A stretch of DNA of 8,444 bases from an uncultured Rhizobiaceae group bacterium (GTDB lineage: Bacteria; Pseudomonadota; Alphaproteobacteria; Rhizobiales; Rhizobiaceae): NCBI GenBank assembly GCA_937951455.1, contig CALFBU010000148.1, forward strand, positions 1 to 8,444, in the 5' to 3' direction. Shown in pieces: positions 5,657 through 8,444 of the stretch (position 1 is its first letter; each line of letters begins with the position of its first letter). The notes below the pieces were generated by a model that searched no databases, was not told where the DNA came from, and saw nothing but the letters and a program-made list of their open reading frames with translations. The translations under genes were made by a program, and so were the position numbers.

Positions 5657-6592
5657 ATGAAACACGATCTACACTCTCCAAAAGCCCTTCGCTATGGTAG
5701 GCACATCCTTGAAGCGAATGAAGAGCTTGATGGTGATTATGCCATCATTCGAAAGGCCGTGGAATTTTTATCCCTGCGCTGGCAAGACCAGCCTTCCTTG
5801 GCAGAATTAGCCTCTCATCTTGGGCTTGGCGAAACGGCAACGCAGAAACTGTTCACGCGTTGGGCTGGCATTTCGCCAAAGGCTTTTAGTCAGGCTGTGA
5901 CGCTCGATCATGCCAAGCGATTATTACGTGATGAAGACTTGCCGATACTGGACGCAAGTTTTGAACTCGGACTGTCTTCCCCTTCGCGCCTGCATGATTT
6001 GTTCGTGACACATGAAGCGATGTCGCCGGGCGTCTGGAAAGCGCGTGGGGGTGGCCTCAACTTAGAGTACGGGTTTCATCAATGTCCATTCGGGCAAGCA
6101 TTGGTTATGACCCTTCGACAGGCTCAGGGTGAGGGGGGAAGAGAGGGAGCGTCTCTTGTTGGTCTTGCGTTTTGTGATGCGGGCGAAGAGGCGCTTGCCC
6201 TTGATGACATGAAAAGCCGTTGGCCAAACGCTCGTTACAGTGAAAATGTTGCTTTGACGCGTGACATGGCAAAGCGCATTTTTGATCCGCAAAACTGGTC
6301 GCCTGATACGCCCTTGCGTGTCACGTTGATCGGCACAGACTTTCAAATCCGCGTATGGGACACGCTGCTAGGGATTCCGCTTGGCCGCGCCAAAACCTAC
6401 TCCGACATTGCAGAAGCAATCGATAATCCAAAAGCCGTCCGCGCTGTCGGTGCAGCGGTCGGGCGTAATCCGATTTCCTTTGTCGTGCCGTGTCACAGAG
6501 CGCTAGGAAAATCAGGCGCGCTGACGGGTTATCATTGGGGCCTAACCAGAAAACGTGCGATGCTTGGCTGGGAGGCGGGGGTTGGGGGTTAA
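5657..6592 (+). CDS. AraC-type HTH fused to O6-alkylguanine-DNA alkyltransferase (Ada-like without the N-domain)
   Basis: This 311-residue fusion has an AraC-type DNA-binding domain at about 30-128: LAELASHLGLGETATQKLFT, a first helix-turn-helix, then ILDASFELGLSSPSRLHDLF. The MGMT domain follows at about 140-307 (YGFHQCPFGQALV, then FQIRVWDTLLGIPLGRAKTY, RAVGAAVGRNPISFVVPCHR, GYHWGLTRKRAMLGWE). Cys279 in PCHRALG is the suicidal alkyl acceptor. Unlike E. coli Ada it lacks the N-terminal zinc domain that senses methyl phosphotriesters, so methylation-switched activation of the Ada kind is not expected by that route; the role is direct repair of O6-alkylguanine with an uncertain regulatory function. 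The opening of the MGMT domain is interrupted by about 14-16 extra residues (TLRQAQGEGGREGAS, 152-166) encoded by a palindromic repeat. The ATG at 5657 has a poor ribosome site. The TAA stop at 6590-6592 overlaps the convergent hydroxylase stop. Confidence 0.93.
   Translation: MKHDLHSPKALRYGRHILEANEELDGDYAIIRKAVEFLSLRWQDQPSLAELASHLGLGETATQKLFTRWAGISPKAFSQAVTLDHAKRLLRDEDLPILDASFELGLSSPSRLHDLFVTHEAMSPGVWKARGGGLNLEYGFHQCPFGQALVMTLRQAQGEGGREGASLVGLAFCDAGEEALALDDMKSRWPNARYSENVALTRDMAKRIFDPQNWSPDTPLRVTLIGTDFQIRVWDTLLGIPLGRAKTYSDIAEAIDNPKAVRAVGAAVGRNPISFVVPCHRALGKSGALTGYHWGLTRKRAMLGWEAGVGG
6110..6157 (+). repeat. Palindromic repeat element inserted in frame within the alkyltransferase gene
   Basis: The core CCCTTCGACAGGCTCAGGG (6111-6129), followed by TGAGGGG, matches a short repeat I know as widespread in alphaproteobacterial genomes; its translation LRQAQGE, or LSLSKG on the other strand, is a familiar artefact. 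ACCCT (6110-6114) and AGGGT (6126-6130) are perfect arms with an 11-base loop. A second hairpin, AAGAGA (6139-6144) and TCTCTT (6152-6157), follows. The limits are approximate, set by where the MGMT alignment resumes at LVGLAFCD. No second copy is in the window. Confidence 0.7.
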
Positions 6593-7584
6593 GTCTGAAA
6601 CATTTTACGGCGGCGTTCCTTGGTTGCCTGCGTCCCACGCTGTGAACCATCATGGAAGGTTCCAAACCAACGATCCCAAGGCATTTCCTGATTGCCATAA
6701 TTACATTCATAGTAACGATGGTGCAGCTGGTGATAAAACGTGCCTAGCGCCAAGCGTGGCTTGTCTTTGATGAGTAAGTCTTCGTAGCCTGTATGGGTCA
6801 TCGCAGCGCCTGGTCCTTGATAGATCACATGGAAAAATAGATGTATCGGATGCGATGGCACAATCCAGTGAATGCAAAGTGTGGAGAGATACAGGAAATG
6901 CTCAACCGGATGCATGGAAAAACCAGACCAGGGGCCAATGTTTACATTGCGATGGTGCAAGATATGGAAATGTTTGTAGAAAAACGGAACATGCAACAGA
7001 CGATGTACCCAGTAAAAATGGAAAGCTGACCAGATTGGCAAGAGGATCAACGCAAGCACAAACCAGATTGAATTTTCACTAGGAGTTATTGTTGGGATAT
7101 AACCATTTCCCATTAGCCACATGGTGAGCGCCTGAAATGCCGTCAACTGCCCTACGCCACTAGTAAGTGACCAGAACATATTGTCATGCACTTGATTAGC
7201 AAAGTTCCAAAGCCGGTTGCCTTTGGCTTGATCACGATGGTCAAATTTAAGCTGTTTGCCTTGTCTTTTCTTGATGTAGAAATACCAATGAAGACCACCA
7301 GCAATTGTGAGCATTAGAGCTATATTTATAACCCAAATTTGAAAGATCCAGCCAAGAGCAAAGGTCGAACTGGTCTCAAGCGATGGATAGGCAAACAGCC
7401 AAAGTGCAACAGCCAGAACAACCATCATCATACGCTCGCTAAGGGTGAGCCAATTGTGCGCAAACCAGCGGATTAATAACCCGGGTCTTGGTGGCCAATT
7501 GAAAATCGAAGGGTCAGCCAGCGGCAATTCAGGATGGTAATTCCACTCCTTGCTCATGCCTTCAGTATCAGAATTCTCTGCCAT
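6589..7584 (-). CDS. Fatty acid hydroxylase / sterol desaturase superfamily membrane protein
   Basis: This 331-residue integral membrane diiron enzyme has the histidine clusters of the family: HRLLH (194-198), HILHH (207-211), HPVEH (225-229) and HQLHHRYYECNYG (285-297), the last followed by PWDRWFGTFHDG. Hydrophobic segments at about 51-67, 76-102, 172-192 and 231-250, plus a weaker one near 136-158, anchor it so that the His boxes face the cytoplasm. Members use O2 to hydroxylate or desaturate a C-H bond in fatty acids, sterols, carotenoids or related lipids; this subfamily's substrate is not evident. ATG 7584 lies just after GGGAATAGGAA; Met10 (7557) is an alternative start. It shares strand with the two hotdog genes 95 bases upstream and may be their operon partner, which would suit acyl or lipid chemistry. 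It ends in TTAA 6589-6592, shared with the alkyltransferase stop. Confidence 0.92.
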   Translation of the reverse strand: MAENSDTEGMSKEWNYHPELPLADPSIFNWPPRPGLLIRWFAHNWLTLSERMMMVVLAVALWLFAYPSLETSSTFALGWIFQIWVINIALMLTIAGGLHWYFYIKKRQGKQLKFDHRDQAKGNRLWNFANQVHDNMFWSLTSGVGQLTAFQALTMWLMGNGYIPTITPSENSIWFVLALILLPIWSAFHFYWVHRLLHVPFFYKHFHILHHRNVNIGPWSGFSMHPVEHFLYLSTLCIHWIVPSHPIHLFFHVIYQGPGAAMTHTGYEDLLIKDKPRLALGTFYHQLHHRYYECNYGNQEMPWDRWFGTFHDGSQRGTQATKERRRKMFQT

Positions 7585-7592
7585 TTCCTATT

Positions 7593-7637
7593 CCCTTCAA
7601 GATTGAATGGTAATTGAAAATTCTACCTTGTGAAGGG
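7593..7637. repeat. 7-base inverted repeat in the spacer upstream of the hydroxylase gene
   Basis: CCCTTCA at 7593-7599 and TGAAGGG at 7631-7637 are perfect arms separated by 31 bases; a smaller CTTGT/ACAAG pair (7627-7631, 7642-7646) overlaps the right arm. They lie in the 95-base spacer between the hotdog stop (7680) and the hydroxylase start (7584). There is no T-run on the minus strand to make it an intrinsic terminator. It could be an operator or chance. Confidence 0.2.
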
Positions 7638-7679
7638 CGCAACAAGAACAAAAATTTCGCATTAGGCAGACTTTATCTC

Positions 7680-8054
7680 TCACCCCACCTTCAAGGTCAC
7701 CGTCCCCCGTGCCACTGGCACTTGCTCATCATCCTGCCAACACACCACATCGACAATCGACAGCCGTCTGCTTTTTCGCACGATGGTGGCTCTGGCGTAG
7801 ATGTCTGTATCTTTAGTGATGCGGAGATAGTCTATTGTGCTGGTTGTGACCAGTGTGTCTTGATTTGCTTCCAAAAGCTTTCGGGTTTCGGCTTCTGCGC
7901 AGAGTTCGACTGTTGATGCGGAAACGCCGCCGTGGATGGATCTGATCCAGACGTTGCCGATGTGGTGGTCGGTGAAGGTCAGATGATAAACGCCTTCTTC
8001 ATCCAGCGGTTTGATTTGCAGCCAGTTGGCAATTTCTGTTTGGAAAAGGCTCAT
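7680..8054 (-). CDS. Hotdog-fold thioesterase-like protein (PaaI type), second of tandem pair
   Basis: This 124-residue single-hotdog protein has the PaaI-type HGG motif at 41-43 (SIHGGVSAST) at the start of the central helix, then the beta strands TSTIDYLRITKDTDIYARAT and RLSIVDVVCWQDDEQVPVARGTVTLKV typical of acyl-CoA thioesterases. The helix residue nine positions after the motif His is Glu50 (TVELCAE), where many PaaI thioesterases have Asp. ATG 8054-8052 overlaps the preceding gene's TGA as ATGA, so the two are almost certainly co-translated. The usual reaction would be hydrolysis of an acyl-CoA or aryl-CoA thioester in the cytoplasm; the substrate is unknown. It may form a homodimer or pair with its neighbour. 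The next gene downstream on the same strand is the hydroxylase-family gene, 95 bases away. Confidence 0.86.
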   Translation of the reverse strand: MSLFQTEIANWLQIKPLDEEGVYHLTFTDHHIGNVWIRSIHGGVSASTVELCAEAETRKLLEANQDTLVTTSTIDYLRITKDTDIYARATIVRKSRRLSIVDVVCWQDDEQVPVARGTVTLKVG

Positions 8055-8437
8055 ACTTTTTCTCGGATCGACTTGGTGGCAGTGCCCACCATAAAAGTGC
8101 CGATGGCGGTGGCAATCAGTTTTTTTCCATCGCCTTTTTCAGTGCTTGTGAAAACTCTTCCGCTGACGTAGGCAATTTCATTCGCTTCTTGCTCAAAGGT
8201 GGCTTCGCATGCCAAGTGCTCGCCGATTTTTGGGCGTTCAATGTGATTGGTTGTGAGCTTGATGGTGGCGATGGATTGCGGATTAGTTATTTCGCCCAAC
8301 ACACAAGATCCCATGACCGTATCCAGAAAGAGTGTTGTAAAACCAGTGTGCGTATGTTCGCCGTCTTGATCAGCAAAGCTTGCTGGTGCTTTTAGGGTTA
8401 CGGTCAGCGTATGGTCGATGACGCCCTCAAATTTCAT
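8051..8437 (-). CDS. Hotdog-fold thioesterase-like protein (PaaI type), first of tandem pair
   Basis: This 128-residue single-hotdog protein has a central helix reading HTHTGFTTLFLDTVMGSCV (28-46). His30 and Gly32 stand where PaaI enzymes have HGG, and Asp39 nine residues later keeps the catalytic acid in the usual LDTxMG setting. Strands IATIKLTTNHIERPKIGEHL and NEIAYVSGRVFTS plus the terminal IATAIGTFMVG complete the fold. It is a likely cytoplasmic acyl-CoA thioesterase of unknown substrate. ATG 8437-8435 lies 7 bases from the window edge, so the ribosome site cannot be assessed and an upstream in-frame extension or another operon gene cannot be excluded; the length fits a complete protein. 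Its TGA stop overlaps the next gene's ATG by four bases. The two neighbours are clearly homologous folds but well diverged, suggesting an old duplication. Confidence 0.86.
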   Translation of the reverse strand: MKFEGVIDHTLTVTLKAPASFADQDGEHTHTGFTTLFLDTVMGSCVLGEITNPQSIATIKLTTNHIERPKIGEHLACEATFEQEANEIAYVSGRVFTSTEKGDGKKLIATAIGTFMVGTATKSIREKV

Positions 8438-8444
8438 GTTGAGG

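Noticed and set aside
6321..6710. 129-residue minus-strand frame spanning the alkyltransferase/hydroxylase junction
   Set aside because: It overlaps two secure genes in other frames and has a low-complexity, Arg/Cys/Pro-rich sequence.
7614..7916. 100-residue plus-strand frame in the spacer and hotdog gene
   Set aside because: Mostly antisense to the hotdog gene, with no ribosome site and no domain.
1..8444. Mobile island, defence system, CRISPR array or prophage
   Set aside because: No transposase, integrase, nuclease cassette, direct-repeat array or tRNA-linked junction was seen; composition and gene content look like ordinary core chromosome.

Overview
The window looks like chromosomal DNA of an alphaproteobacterium, probably Hyphomicrobiales or a close relative. 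This is inferred from the gene families and their closeness to alphaproteobacterial versions, not from a marker gene. They include an alphaproteobacterial-type acetyl-CoA synthetase, a GcvA-type LysR regulator, DUF2244 and DUF6552-like membrane proteins, and an AraC-HTH/MGMT fusion without the Ada N-domain. Base composition is moderate, mid-40s % GC by eye. Genes are tightly packed on both strands, with no tRNA, rRNA, CRISPR array, transposase or phage gene. It reads as ordinary housekeeping chromosome with a few odd details.

Layout: (1) 1-573, 5' part of acs on the minus strand, running off the left edge. (2) 574-790, a divergent intergenic region rich in short palindromes. (3) 791-1198, a small M15-like zinc peptidase lipoprotein. 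(4) 1204-1701 minus, a GFA/CENP-V-type zinc protein gene whose first CxCG motif reads Cys-Glu-TGA-Gly, so it is broken or recoded. (5) 1773-2717 minus, a LysR regulator, divergent from a 52-residue unrecognised protein (2821-2979) and a three-helix membrane protein (3014-3265). (6) 5083-3262 minus, a compact three-gene unit: nth, a DUF1761 membrane protein, and a flavin reductive dehalogenase of the iodotyrosine deiodinase type. (7) 5135-6592 plus, a DUF2244 membrane protein and an AraC-HTH plus O6-alkylguanine alkyltransferase fusion carrying an in-frame palindromic repeat. (8) 8437-6589 minus, two overlapping hotdog thioesterase-like genes followed by a fatty acid hydroxylase/sterol desaturase family protein.

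Links between genes: base-excision repair (nth) and direct alkylation reversal (the MGMT fusion) lie within 1 kb on opposite sides of a divergent promoter region. The two hotdog proteins are probably co-translated and may pair. Two convergent gene pairs end on a shared TTAA, so each stop codon lies inside the other gene's last codons.

Best leads: the TGA replacing a zinc-ligand cysteine at 1672-1674; the repeat inserted in frame at about 6110-6157; the conserved Glu/Tyr/Lys halotyrosine-recognition set in the nitroreductase-family protein; and the small unannotated gene at 2821-2979. I did not find a convincing new multi-gene system.
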